From Pseudovibrio sp. Tun.PSC04-5.I4 (lineage in GTDB: Bacteria > Pseudomonadota > Alphaproteobacteria > Rhizobiales > Stappiaceae): DNA of 64,000 nucleotides. The notes below the pieces were generated by a model. It did not search any database, had not been told where the DNA came from, and worked only from the letters and a program-made list of their open reading frames with translations. The stretch spans positions 1 through 64,000 of the forward strand of contig NZ_FNLB01000001.1 in assembly GCF_900104145.1 (NCBI RefSeq), in the 5' to 3' direction. The position numbers were made by a program, and so were the translations under genes. Below are positions 1-9,213 of this stretch, piece by piece. Every line of letters starts with the position of its first letter. Within the stretch, counting starts at the first letter, position 1.

Positions 1-87
1 ATCACAAGACGAACAGAAGTCATAATCCCTCCAAGGTTAGGGGTTTTTCCGGATTCTGGAACCACAATTGCGGTCACCGCCTCGCCA

Positions 88-119
88 AACTCAGGGCAGA
101 CATAAATCCGCCCTGAGTT
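88..119 (-). terminator. hairpin downstream of the haem-oxygenase-like gene
   Basis: A perfect 10-bp inverted repeat (88-97 with 110-119, 12-nt loop) starts 9 bp beyond the stop codon of the leftward gene. There is no clear U-tract, so it may be a weak or Rho-assisted terminator. Bases 1-87 hold nothing I can assign. Confidence 0.4.
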
Positions 120-127
120 ATCAACGG

Positions 128-933
128 CTACGCAGCTTCTTGTACAGCATACTGGTTTTCCCAGAAAGCACACCAGCGATCACAGAACGCAAAAGCGAGT
201 TCGTGCGCACGGGCATGGTCTTCTGGCATCATGAACTGAGACAGAATAACAAGGATATCATTCTGATGCTCATCGTCTTCAGCGTCGGTCTCATCATCTG
301 AGCTACTTCCGTGAGCATTGTAGTATCCCGCATCGACGGAGACACCGACTGCACGAGCAGCCTCGCGCATTGGTGGGCTGTACACCATGGCCTCTTCTTC
401 TGTCACCGCGATGTACATCAGGACGCCAAGGAAATCATTCATGATTTCCTCAACATAGCGGTGAAGTTCTACAGCTGGGGCGCCGCATTTGTAAGCATCA
501 CGGCCTTCGCGAGGTACACCCAGTTGATCAATCACCTGCTCAAACAAGAGGTAATGTGAGTGTTTGGTGTTCCTTCATAATCACCCTGACCGGCATAAAA
601 GCCGAGTTCATCAAGAAGATTCAGCGTGATAAGGAACCGCGCGGACATATGGTCCATGTTCCGTTTGCTATCAATTTCACGCGTCAAAAACTGCGCCATC
701 AAAATCACATCAGTGAACTGTTTGGTGAGCAGACGAAAATCCATGTGTAGATCTGTGACAGCAGCTTTAGATAAAACGCCGTTTTGAAGATCAGAAATCA
801 CCGGGTGAGAAAATAGCCGATGCTCTTTAATTTCAACCATCAGTTGCTCGATGAACTTGTAATTCTGCGCGTATCTGTCTGTAGGTGTCTCTGCCTTAAT
901 AAGGTCTTGAACGACGTAACGAGTAGCCTTCAT
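128..933 (-). pseudogene. haem-oxygenase-like (iron-containing redox enzyme/TenA-type) protein, frameshifted
   Basis: Two leftward frames together give one protein of about 265 residues. The N-terminal part starts at ATG 933, preceded by a GAGAGGGAA Shine-Dalgarno, and runs to about 560. The C-terminal part reads from about 560 to the stop at 128. At the junction an extra base turns an expected HYLLFEQV into THITSCLSR-stop; removing one base restores the reading. All-alpha composition, conserved His and Glu, and a haem-oxygenase-like HxxLFE segment suggest the TenA/iron-containing redox enzyme superfamily. The substrate is unknown. An acidic low-complexity stretch (SSSDDETDAEDDE) lies in the C-terminal part. 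The lesion could be real or a sequencing error. Confidence 0.6.
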
Positions 934-1001
934 AATAAGTTCCCTCTCCCAAAACATCCTGAGATGACAAATTTGCAAATTCAAAGCTAGTAATTATGCG
1001 G

Positions 1002-1017
1002 GATGATATTAATCATC
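1002..1017. promoter_or_regulatory. FNR/CRP-like inverted repeat GATGAT-N4-ATCATC
   Basis: Perfect 6-bp half-sites separated by ATTA resemble the FNR/FixK core TTGAT-N4-ATCAA. The site lies 69 bp upstream of the leftward gene start at 933, in the AT-rich gap 934-1417 that also serves the rightward methyltransferase. No other element in that gap was assignable. Binding is inferred. Confidence 0.35.
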
Positions 1018-1417
1018 ACTAAGTATATTTATCAACACTACCTCCAAAAATCCTGCCCACTGAATGGTCTTCATGCAAATTTTGCAATCGCAAAAGGAAA
1101 ATAAATATAAAATTTCTAGTTGATCCAAATTCATCAAGCTGGAGTGATTGATGAATTGCTATATCTCGTAAATATATTCAGGCCTTTGATTTTCTTACTC
1201 TAGGTCAATTTTGCACATCACCAAATGTGAACAATATTCATCATTATATTTTTACTGTTCGCTCTGAAGCCATGTGCGTTTAATTTATTTCAGCAATGCA
1301 GCACGCATTTATTTTTTTTGTGAATCCAAAGGTTATCCAGACTTGTCCAAGTCTTGTTCAGAGACAGGGAGCGAACTAAACTCTTTTTTGCCCCTATATC
1401 GAAAGCCATTCATTCAG

Positions 1418-2158
1418 ATGATTCACCACACAATCTTTACTGACCCTTCCGTTGCACAGTTTTATGAGCTTGGTGAAGTTGTCCGCTCTGACTATGATTT
1501 TTGCAAAGCTCAGGCAGCAAACGCCCGTTCAATTTTGGACTTAGGCTGCGGAACGGGTGAGCTCACTGTTCAGCTCACAAAAGGACGACACGTCGTTGGG
1601 TTGGACCCCGCCACAGCAATGTTGGATATTGCGAGAGCTAGAGCGGGGGGAGAAAATGTGACGTGGATTGAAGGCGATGCGCGCAACTTCTCTCTCAATG
1701 AGCATTTCGATCTTGTAGTCTTGACGGGCCACTCCTTTCAGTTTTTCCTGAATGAAAAAGACCAACTGTCCGCTTTGAACTGCATAGCAAAACACCTCTC
1801 TCCCAATGGGCGCTTTATCTTTGACACCCGCAACCCGGATTTTGGGGGCCGCAAGACAAGAGAAAAACACGAAACACTGCAGTGTCGTGTGCATCCAGAT
1901 CTCGGTGAAATCGAAAGCTGGAACATCTCCGAGTACGATGAGGAAAATCGTATCCTCAGTTTCGTTAATGTCTACAAACATCTGGAGACGGGCGAGGTCT
2001 ATAGTGCACCCTCTCAGATCAAATACACCAATCAAAACAAGATCAAGGCTCTGATAAAACAGGCGGGCCTGCACGTAGATGAATGGCTAGGAGAGTGGAC
2101 GGGCGAGCCGTACAATCCGGCTTCTCGTGAGATCATCCCGATTGGAAGAAAAGCGTAG
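1418..2158 (+). CDS. class I SAM-dependent methyltransferase
   Basis: A 246-residue protein carries the SAM-binding motif I (DLGCGTGELT, about residues 41-50), the acidic end of strand 2 (GLDPATAML) and motif II-like EGDARNF. This identifies a Rossmann-fold methyltransferase; the substrate cannot be told from sequence. I prefer ATG 1418 because the conserved fold begins just after it. A GTG at 1274 would add 48 residues with no recognisable domain. It stands alone with no operon partner. Confidence 0.75.
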   Translation: MIHHTIFTDPSVAQFYELGEVVRSDYDFCKAQAANARSILDLGCGTGELTVQLTKGRHVVGLDPATAMLDIARARAGGENVTWIEGDARNFSLNEHFDLVVLTGHSFQFFLNEKDQLSALNCIAKHLSPNGRFIFDTRNPDFGGRKTREKHETLQCRVHPDLGEIESWNISEYDEENRILSFVNVYKHLETGEVYSAPSQIKYTNQNKIKALIKQAGLHVDEWLGEWTGEPYNPASREIIPIGRKA

Positions 2159-2264
2159 GCCTCGGCGCTCAATACGAGCGAAGGCAAAGCGGATGCCAGA
2201 GCCAATGAATAAGGCACCGGTCAACTGGCAATTCCCCAATCTTTGATCGAGTCGATAAGATCGA

Positions 2265-3005
2265 CAGAGGACGAGCTTCGCCGCTTCATGAAATGTACGC
2301 GGAGCTCATCCTACAAGAGAATTTTTGAAAGAAGCTCTGGGAAAAAGGACGAAGTCCATCTCAACGTAAAGAGATAACCCGCACAGCCGTGGCAACAAGC
2401 AGATATCGATTTCTTGGGAGTAAACCAACAGTGTTATCGCTATGAGCGAGCTTGCCGCATTTACCAGTATTTGGAGCTAAACCTTCGGACCAAACCACGT
2501 AAGCGGCAGAAACGGGATAAGCCGAATAAGTTAGAAGCTCCGGCAACAACCAATCTAGTTTGGCCAATGGACTTCATGTCTGACAAAAAGGACGACGGTT
2601 CAGAACTTTGAATATCCTTGATGACTTCAACTGGGAGAGACCGGCTATTGAAGTGGGTATTTCATTCCCAGCACTGCGGATCATACGTGCTTTGAAACAA
2701 GTGACGGAATGAGTGGGATGCCTGAGACCAATCGGGTTGGCAATGGGCCCGAGAAGATCAGTGAACTATTGTTGTTCCGGGTAGAAATCAGGGCATCAGG
2801 ATTTTGCATATTTAGCCGGCCAACCAGCGCAGGATGCATATATAGAGCGTTTTAGCCGGACTGTTCGGCAGGAATGACTGGATCAAAATTGTTTTGCAAC
2901 GATCAACAAGCCCAGACGGAAACAACCAATTGGCTCTGACCTTACAATACCGAACAGCTCATCATGGTCATCCGCGGTGTTACACCCGCAACCAAAATGA
3001 GTTTG
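2265..3005 (+). mobile_element. degraded IS3-family element (orfA end and orfB remnants)
   Basis: Broken frames read as an IS3 orfA C-terminus (LHEMYAELILQENF), then orfB pieces: LRTKPRKRQKRDKP, VWPMDFMSDKK, LNILDDFN and QPAQDAYIERF. The last pieces belong to the rve/DDE integrase domain and include the D of MDF and the E of YIER. Many stops and frameshifts make it nonfunctional. Bases 2159-2264 hold nothing assignable. The element ends just in front of a decayed acetyltransferase gene. Confidence 0.75.
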
Positions 3006-3032
3006 GCAGCATAACTCTACTGCCAAACTCAT
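2997..3032. terminator. 13-bp perfect hairpin at the IS3 remnant end
   Basis: ATGAGTTTGGCAG (2997-3009) and its exact complement (3020-3032) flank a 10-nt loop. No U-run follows, so it may be a terminator-like hairpin or element debris. Confidence 0.3.
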
Positions 3033-3136
3033 CCAATAACGGGAGGATTACTCCCTCGCACATCCGTGTGAGGGGGTTTCACTTTCTGTTGCATGGGTAT
3101 GGTTGGACGAACCCAATATTTCGAGAAGATATTTCC

Positions 3137-3665
3137 ATGGCAACAATTCCAATTCCGCAAACGGTACACATTCATGAGTTGGCCGAGAGTGATGCCATTG
3201 ATTTACTGAAATTTGAAAGAGCCAATAAGTCTTTCTTTGAGAAATGGGTTCCAGCTCGCACCGAAGACTATTTTGAACTGGAAAGCCTCAAAGAGATTAT
3301 CCGCGAGCTTGTTATGGACGAGGATCATTTTTTCCTCGTTAGAAACGAAGAGTACCAACTGATCGGCAGAATTAATCTGCGTGCAGCAGGCGCTAGTACT
3401 GATGGAGGTGCAGAACTCGGCTATCGCATCGGAGAAGCATTCGGCGGGAAGGGATTTGCCAAAGCCTCAACCCTCGCGCTTATTCAACATTTGAAGGCGG
3501 AAGGCGGGCCGTCCTCCTAATCGCCTTTGCCGCAGTTAATAATCCGGCATCCTCAAGCGTCCTCAAGCCTGTGGCTTCCAACAGGACGCGACAGGCACCA
3601 AATCTGTTCAACTGAACGACCAAACGCTGACCCTGCACAAATATACACGTCTCCTGGAGGCATAA
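3137..3665 (+). pseudogene. GNAT N-acetyltransferase (RimJ/RimL-like), two frameshifts
   Basis: From ATG 3137 the frame gives a GNAT N-terminal half (PIPQTVHIHELAESDA through the AELGYRIGEAFGGKGFAK acetyl-CoA loop) and stops at 3520. The conserved C-terminal half continues in other frames: LIAFAAVNNPASSSVLK in one, then GFQQDATGTK through LTLHKYTRLLEA to the stop at 3665. The frames change near 3515 and at 3560-3572, where CCTCAAGC is repeated. Together they would make about 175 residues, normal for the RimJ/RimL type. It is very probably nonfunctional. Confidence 0.75.
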
Positions 3666-3780
3666 GTTCGTAAAGTATGCGCTTTTTCTGAACTCTAGCC
3701 AGTATTCTTCGCGATAATACAGACGCGGCGAAATCCTTTTTCGGCTTAATGTCTTCGTCCCAGACGAAAGACGCCGACAT

Positions 3781-4293
3781 ATGGATCTCTATATTATTCA
3801 AGCCCTTGGTATAACGGCTTTTGCAGTCAACATGGTTGGCTTTTCAACTTCCCGAGATCAGTTGCTCCGCAGCCTGATTTTCCTCAGCGCCAGTCTGTTT
3901 TGCATACACTACGTATTACTGGGTGCATATGTTGCTGGTCTAAGCCTTGCGCTTAGCGGTTTGCGATCCTTAATATCGTTGAAATACAAAGGAAATCGCT
4001 GGTTTTTTGGCTTTGCTATTGTGCAAACGCTGATGAGCCTTGCCATTTATGACTCTCCCTTCGACCTTTTACCATGGTCTGCCTCCCTCCTCAACGGCTA
4101 TGCCATGTTCTGCTTAAGCGGCATCCGTATGCGCGTTGTCATGCTGGTTGGTGCTGCCCTCTGGTGTTCAAATGCTGTCATCGTCGGGTCCTGGGGCGGC
4201 GCAATAAATGACCTGACAAACGGCACACTGTTGCTCGTAACCATTTATCGCATGAAAACGGCCACAAATAAGGAAGTGCTTAACCAAGCCTGA
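3781..4293 (+). CDS. YgjV-family inner membrane protein
   Basis: A 170-residue very hydrophobic protein with about five or six transmembrane segments. It has the YgjV-type layout: the N-terminal helix is followed by FSTSRDQLL, with RSLISLKYKGNRW between helices. The function of this family is unknown. The gene stands alone between a decayed acetyltransferase and the polyketide synthase pair, and no promoter or terminator was clear. Confidence 0.7.
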   Translation: MDLYIIQALGITAFAVNMVGFSTSRDQLLRSLIFLSASLFCIHYVLLGAYVAGLSLALSGLRSLISLKYKGNRWFFGFAIVQTLMSLAIYDSPFDLLPWSASLLNGYAMFCLSGIRMRVVMLVGAALWCSNAVIVGSWGGAINDLTNGTLLLVTIYRMKTATNKEVLNQA

Positions 4294-4435
4294 TAAAACC
4301 CTCCACCTTTTCACACCAACAATCCATCCCCAGCAAAACAACCCTAAAAAACGCCGGATTTTCAGAGGTTTGTTCACCGCCTATAACGTTGAAGAGCAGA
4401 AATGGCATAACAATAAATCAGGGTTGGAGAGCCGA

Positions 4436-5557
4436 ATGCCCGTTTATCTGACCGGCCTTGCGACAGCGGTGCCGCCCTACGAATTAACTCAGAACCTGGT
4501 GTTGGAGTATGCACGCCGCATCCTCGGTCCAAAGTTCGCCCAGTTTGAGCGCATGTCTGGCACTTTTTTAAATGCAGGCGTTGAAAAACGCTATTCTCTT
4601 GCGCCGCTGGAATGGTTTTTAGAACCACAAAACTGGCGGACACGCAATGAGGTGTACCTACGCGGTGGAACAGAACTGTTTATTGATGCTGCCCGAAGAG
4701 CGCTCTTGAAGGCAGGCCTGCGTGCACAAGACATAGACACAATCGTAACAGTTTCATCCACTGGCATTGCCACCCCAACATTGGAAGCACAGGCATGGAG
4801 CCAAATGGGGTTTCGGCAGGATATTCTGCGGGTTCCGGTTTTCGGCCTCGGTTGCGCTGGCGGTGTATCCGGCATGGCAATCGCGCGCGAGCTTGCCCAA
4901 GCCAAACCCGGTACCAACGTACTGCTGGTTGCACTGGAAGCCTGCACGCTCTCATTCCGGTCTGATCGTCTCACCAAGGCTGATATCATCGCAACTGTAT
5001 TGTTTGGGGACGGCGCTGCAGCTGCATGCCTTTCCACCAACATGCCAGAAGACACGCGCAAAACTATAGAGCTGGGTTCGGGCCAGCAGGAGATTTGGCC
5101 CGATACACTCAACATTATGGGCTGGAATGTAGATGAGAGCGGGCTTGGTGTGGTGTTTGATCGGTCCATTCCTGACTTTGCTAGAGACCATTTCAAAGAT
5201 GTGACGGATCGCAGGTTATCAGCGCAAGGGTTGTCCATGCAGGATCTTACCCGGTTTGTCTGTCATCCCGGCGGCGCTAAGGTTGTTCAAGCGTTGGAGC
5301 AAGCACTGGACCTGCCCTCCAATTCCCTTGATGCGGAACGAGAGGTATTACGGGATTATGGCAACATGTCAGCACCGACTGCTCTGTTTGTTTTAGAACG
5401 CGTGCTGGAACAACCAAAACCAGGTCTGATGATGATGTGCGCACTCGGCCCGGGTTTTACTGCCTCGTTCCTCCCAATCACGGTTGTGGCGCAGCCATCA
5501 TCATCTGCAAGCCTTGCCACCGATCACACTGAGCCAACAGGAGTAATCAATGCCTGA
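4436..5557 (+). CDS. type III polyketide synthase (chalcone synthase-like)
   Basis: A 373-residue homodimeric-type ketosynthase. The thiolase-fold triad is visible: Cys140 in FGLGCAGGVSG, His277 in VCHPGG and Asn310 in DYGNMSAPT, followed by the GPGFTA loop near the C-terminus. ATG 4436 is chosen for its GGAGAG ribosome site and because the fold starts at once (PVYLTGLATAVPP). Such enzymes condense a starter acyl-CoA with malonyl-CoA to give alkylpyrones, alkylresorcinols or related phenolic lipids; the starter is unknown. It overlaps the next gene, an ICMT-type methyltransferase, by 8 bp. This matches the bpsA-bpsB pairing known from Bacillus, in which the pyrone product is O-methylated. Confidence 0.88.
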   Translation: MPVYLTGLATAVPPYELTQNLVLEYARRILGPKFAQFERMSGTFLNAGVEKRYSLAPLEWFLEPQNWRTRNEVYLRGGTELFIDAARRALLKAGLRAQDIDTIVTVSSTGIATPTLEAQAWSQMGFRQDILRVPVFGLGCAGGVSGMAIARELAQAKPGTNVLLVALEACTLSFRSDRLTKADIIATVLFGDGAAAACLSTNMPEDTRKTIELGSGQQEIWPDTLNIMGWNVDESGLGVVFDRSIPDFARDHFKDVTDRRLSAQGLSMQDLTRFVCHPGGAKVVQALEQALDLPSNSLDAEREVLRDYGNMSAPTALFVLERVLEQPKPGLMMMCALGPGFTASFLPITVVAQPSSSASLATDHTEPTGVINA

Positions 5558-6050
5558 TGCCTCGCTACCCGCCCTGCTCTTCCTCGCGTTTATCGTCGTT
5601 CAACGCCTTTCTGAGCTCGTAATCGCAAAACGCAACACGGCTAGGTTGCTAAAAAAAGGAGCCCGTGAAGTTGGTGCCAGCCACTATCCGCTTGTTGTGA
5701 GCGTTCATGTGGCATGGATACTTTCACTTGTTGTTCTGGGTTACAACAAACCGGTCGCAATGCCGTGGCTCTATATTTTTGCGGGCCTACAGATTTTTCG
5801 ATTATGGATTTTGTTGTCTCTTGGTTCCAGATGGACAACACGCATTATTGTGCTCAAGGAGCCTTTGGTGAAAAGGGGTCCATTCGCCTTCATAAAGCAC
5901 CCCAACTATCTTCTTGTGGCATTGGAGATCTTCACCGCACCGATGGTTTTGGGTTTATTCCCCGTTGCCTTTCTGTTTTCCGGCATAAATGGCGCAATAC
6001 TCGCTCTGCGCATTCGCGTGGAAGATGAAGCTCTGGTAGACCTCAGGTAA
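5550..6050 (+). CDS. isoprenylcysteine carboxyl methyltransferase-family membrane O-methyltransferase
   Basis: A 166-residue membrane protein with about four or five transmembrane helices and the ICMT signature near the C-terminus (RGPFAFIKHPNYL, then RIRVEDEAL). The start overlaps the polyketide synthase stop, indicating translational coupling. By analogy with BpsB it probably methylates the polyketide product using SAM. A polyketide-modifying role is inferred from the pairing. Confidence 0.8.
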   Translation: MPDASLPALLFLAFIVVQRLSELVIAKRNTARLLKKGAREVGASHYPLVVSVHVAWILSLVVLGYNKPVAMPWLYIFAGLQIFRLWILLSLGSRWTTRIIVLKEPLVKRGPFAFIKHPNYLLVALEIFTAPMVLGLFPVAFLFSGINGAILALRIRVEDEALVDLR

Positions 6051-6098
6051 CATGAGTTTCTCCGTAAAACTTAGTTAAGTGCTTGAACTGGATAAAAC

Positions 6099-6116
6099 AT
6101 AGTGATATATCACTAT
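6099..6116. promoter_or_regulatory. perfect 18-bp palindrome upstream of aldehyde dehydrogenase
   Basis: ATAGTGATATATCACTAT is fully self-complementary and lies 71 bp before the dehydrogenase start at 6188, in the gap after the ICMT gene. It has the form of a dimeric repressor operator. No regulator gene is adjacent, so the binding protein is unknown. Confidence 0.5.
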
Positions 6117-6187
6117 CCAATTACCATGCGAGTTGATCACGGTTGCTCGCTAATCTGACTTATCAAAGTTTTTGTGCCGAGGTCATC

Positions 6188-7705
6188 ATGCTAACAGGTT
6201 GCCATCTTATCGCTGGAAAATGGGTCGATAACACCCAGAAATTCCAGTCCACTCCGTACTCAGGTGACGCCAGCTCTTATTCCTGTGGCACTGCTGAACT
6301 GATCGACAAAGCCGTTCAAGGCGCAGAAGACGCTTTTATGAGCTTTGGCTGGTCCTCCCGTTCAGAGCGCGCCACCTTCATTCGCAAAATCGCTGAGGAA
6401 ATCGACGCACGCGGTGCGGAAATCACCAAGGTTGGCTGTGCTGAAACTGGCCTTCCAGAAATGCGCCTCAATGGTGAGCGCGGTCGCACCGTTGGTCAGT
6501 TGCGCCTGTTCGCTGATCATATTGAAAAAGGCGATTACCTCGATCTGGCTCATGATAAAGCTATACCAGACCGCGCGCCGCTTCCACGTCCTGATATTCG
6601 TTTGAGCCAGCGCCCTGTTGGGCCGGTTGCTGTATTTGGCGCCTCCAACTTCCCTTTGGCCTTCTCCACTGCCGGCGGAGACACAGCGTCCGCCCTTGCA
6701 GCAGGGTGTCCGGTTGTTGTCAAAGGCCATGAAGCTCATCCGGGTACTGCTGAGCTGGTAGCCCAAGCCATTGACGCGGCAATCAAATCCTGCGGCATGC
6801 ATCCCGGCGTTTTCTCACTGGTACAAGGTGGCAGCCGCGAAGTTGGTACAGCCCTTGTCAAGCATCCATTGATCAAAGCAGTTGGGTTTACCGGGTCACT
6901 AGCTGGTGGCCGCGCTTTGTTTGACCTTTGTGTTTCTCGCCCTGAGCCTATCCCGTTCTTTGGTGAACTGGGCTCTGTCAACCCTTCCTTCCTGTTCCCC
7001 AATGCTCTCGCCAGCCGCGGCGAAGCAATTGCCGCTGGTTGGGCTGGTTCTCTGTGCATGGGTGCAGGTCAGTTCTGTACCAATCCAGGCGTCATGCTCG
7101 TGGTTGATGGTCCGGATACAGATGCCTTCATCGCCAAAGCAAAAGGCGCACTGGAAGCAGCTGGCGAACAACCAATGCTCACAGACGGCATTGCCGCAGC
7201 CTATCGTGCAAGCTCGGCCAAAATCGCAGACGAAGCCGGCGTAGAAGAGTTGGTAGGCACAGCTTGCACAACACGCGGCGCTAAGCCTTACATGTTCGTG
7301 ACCGACGCTGCTAACTGGCTTAAAAACAAAGAGCTGCAAGAAGAAGTATTTGGGCCACTCGGCATCGTCGTCAAACTGGAAAACCTTGATCAGATGCACG
7401 ATGTCGCCAAGCAAATCGAAGGTCAGTTGACTTGTTCCGTTCATGTGGATGCTGCCGATTATGCTGATGCCCGCAAATTGATGCCGCTTCTGGAGCGTAA
7501 AGCTGGCCGCGTGCTTGCCAATGGGTTCCCAACCGGTGTTGAAGTTTGTGATGCGATGGTTCATGGCGGTCCGTACCCGGCTTCCACCAACTTTGGCGCA
7601 ACCTCTGTGGGCACCATGGCAATCCGCCGCTTCCTACGTCCAGTAAGTTATCAGGACATTCCGCTGGAGTTGGTCTCCAGTTTTGAAGTCGAGGAAATGG
7701 CGTAA
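6188..7705 (+). CDS. NADP-type aldehyde dehydrogenase (ketoglutarate semialdehyde dehydrogenase-like)
   Basis: A 505-residue ALDH. The general base Glu lies in FFGELGSVNPSF and the nucleophile Cys in GAGQFCTNPG; the Rossmann loop reads VGFTGSLAGGRAL. The N-terminus ML-TGCHLIAGKWV and the FGELGSVNP variant are typical of the dioxovalerate/alpha-ketoglutarate semialdehyde dehydrogenase branch, which feeds sugar acids or hydroxyproline into 2-oxoglutarate. ATG 6188 follows a GAGG site; an upstream in-frame start at 6143 is less likely. It is a single gene with a good terminator after it. The substrate is inferred from family only. Confidence 0.82.
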   Translation: MLTGCHLIAGKWVDNTQKFQSTPYSGDASSYSCGTAELIDKAVQGAEDAFMSFGWSSRSERATFIRKIAEEIDARGAEITKVGCAETGLPEMRLNGERGRTVGQLRLFADHIEKGDYLDLAHDKAIPDRAPLPRPDIRLSQRPVGPVAVFGASNFPLAFSTAGGDTASALAAGCPVVVKGHEAHPGTAELVAQAIDAAIKSCGMHPGVFSLVQGGSREVGTALVKHPLIKAVGFTGSLAGGRALFDLCVSRPEPIPFFGELGSVNPSFLFPNALASRGEAIAAGWAGSLCMGAGQFCTNPGVMLVVDGPDTDAFIAKAKGALEAAGEQPMLTDGIAAAYRASSAKIADEAGVEELVGTACTTRGAKPYMFVTDAANWLKNKELQEEVFGPLGIVVKLENLDQMHDVAKQIEGQLTCSVHVDAADYADARKLMPLLERKAGRVLANGFPTGVEVCDAMVHGGPYPASTNFGATSVGTMAIRRFLRPVSYQDIPLELVSSFEVEEMA

Positions 7706-7729
7706 AGCTGTCTCAATATAACCATCAAT

Positions 7730-7758
7730 AGCCCTGAACGTAGCTGTTCAGGGCTTTT
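7730..7758 (+). terminator. Rho-independent terminator of aldehyde dehydrogenase
   Basis: A perfect 10-bp stem AGCCCTGAAC/GTTCAGGGCT with a 6-nt loop, followed by TTTTC, begins 24 bp after the stop codon. Confidence 0.88.
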
Positions 7759-7814
7759 CTTCGTCTACTGGTCGCTCTGGAGTGGTTAGGCTGCCAGGTT
7801 TTTCAGGGTACCTC

Positions 7815-8905
7815 GGCCGTGTTGCACAACTCCAATTTAGATTGCGGCTTGCCCAAACCCATAAATTGAGGTGTCCTGAAACCCTTTCGAACGGCGGCTG
7901 TCCGAAGGACGTTATTTTATTTAGAACAGCAACGCCAATTTGCGCTTCTATCCTCTGATGTTTAAAGTTTCTTGAGCTCAGTTTTCCCCCGACCACCCGC
8001 TTTAAACGACCCATCGGGGTTTCACCTCGCGCCCGCTGCCCGTATCAGGTGTATTTCTGCCAGTCCATTCTGCCGCACTTTTGAATTGCAAGGATATGCG
8101 CGTCACGCGATGTCAGGTCAGTCTCAGTGTCTCGACTGAGGATTGCCTATTTAGGCGATGGAATAACAACCTCAACACTTTCAAAGCACTCTGCCAATTC
8201 TTGTCTGGTTGGCTCGCCGTCGTAAGCGCCATCACCCAGAAACTTCGCCACCGTGTCGTCAATTTGATCCAACAAATCCGTTAGGGCTGACGGCTCGTCA
8301 ACGCTCTCTTCCGTCAACTCACCGCACAGGATTTTGCGCGTATTCAGCTCTGTCCCCAGATGCAGTTTGCGCCAGTTTCTGCGTTTTATCTTGGTTCTCT
8401 GCCATTCACCCGCCCAAAGACCTTTAGTCCTGTGCTGTCTATTACTAGATGAGCCGGTTCAGCTATGCGTGTAGCCCGCAGCTTTGTCAGCTTCAAACCT
8501 TCCGTCCGACGCGACAGCGTAGAAAATCAGAAACAGGCAGGTCCAGTTGTATCAGGCGAAACAGAGAGCGTGCAAATCCTTGGATCGGGCGAAGCGCGAG
8601 ACCGAATAATGACCTCACCTGCAAACAGGTTTCGATGGCAAGCACTGAGAATTTGGTAGGACGACCGCGGCGCTTGCTGTGTGGGGCGTGCCAATAAACC
8701 TGGCAATGTCCTCATCGATTCAAACGCTCACATCTCAGCGCTGGCGAAGACTTTCGTTAGACTCTGGCCAGTTGGTGAGACGATATCCGGTTTTTGTAAA
8801 TATCTCCCGCCGAGCAGCATTATGTTTGAAGGGCATGAAAAGACTACCTGACCAAAAAATAGGCTGCCTACATACACGCTGGAGGCGGATTTGTGCAGCA
8901 AGGCC
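7815..8905 (-). mobile_element. decayed IS5-family element, copy 1
   Basis: Terminal inverted repeats of 19 bp match at 16 positions (left GGCCGTGTTGCACAACTCC at 7815; right end at 8905 reads GGCCTTGCTGCACAAATCC on the other strand), giving a relic of 1,091 bp. Its transposase is broken in many places. A related relic lies at 58.5-59.5 kb. Bases 8906-9213, between this element and the sensor kinase, hold no gene I can recognise. Confidence 0.75.
7875..8836 (-). pseudogene. IS5-family transposase, fragmented
   Basis: The start reads MPFKHNAARREIFTK at 8836. Inner pieces read HLVIDSTGLKVFG, LGDGAYDGEPTRQEL and VEVVIP, and the end reads VLNKITSFGQPPFERV near 7880. All belong to the IS5 DDE transposase but lie in shifting frames with stops. 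The same order is seen in the second copy. Confidence 0.7.
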
Positions 8906-9213
8906 GTTATACCCCACGTCGCGAACGACAGTTACTCGCGCATGTTCTTCAGTTGTTCTGAAACGAGGCCAATTTTGCAGCTTCGGGGCCACTGGGCCAA
9001 GTTCGTGCATTTTAAGCGAGCTGAACTCAACGGGTAAGGGCTATCTGTAAGCAAGTTCCAAATTAGGCAGGAACGCTGCGTCTTTCCATTAATTCAGAGC
9101 CTGTCCATTCCTAGCTTTTCTTAGGATTTGATTGAAGTCTTTGCATAGGCTTCAATTATCTGGCAGTTGCTTCAGACAACAACATAAATAACCGACAAAG
9201 AAGCTTGTTGTCC

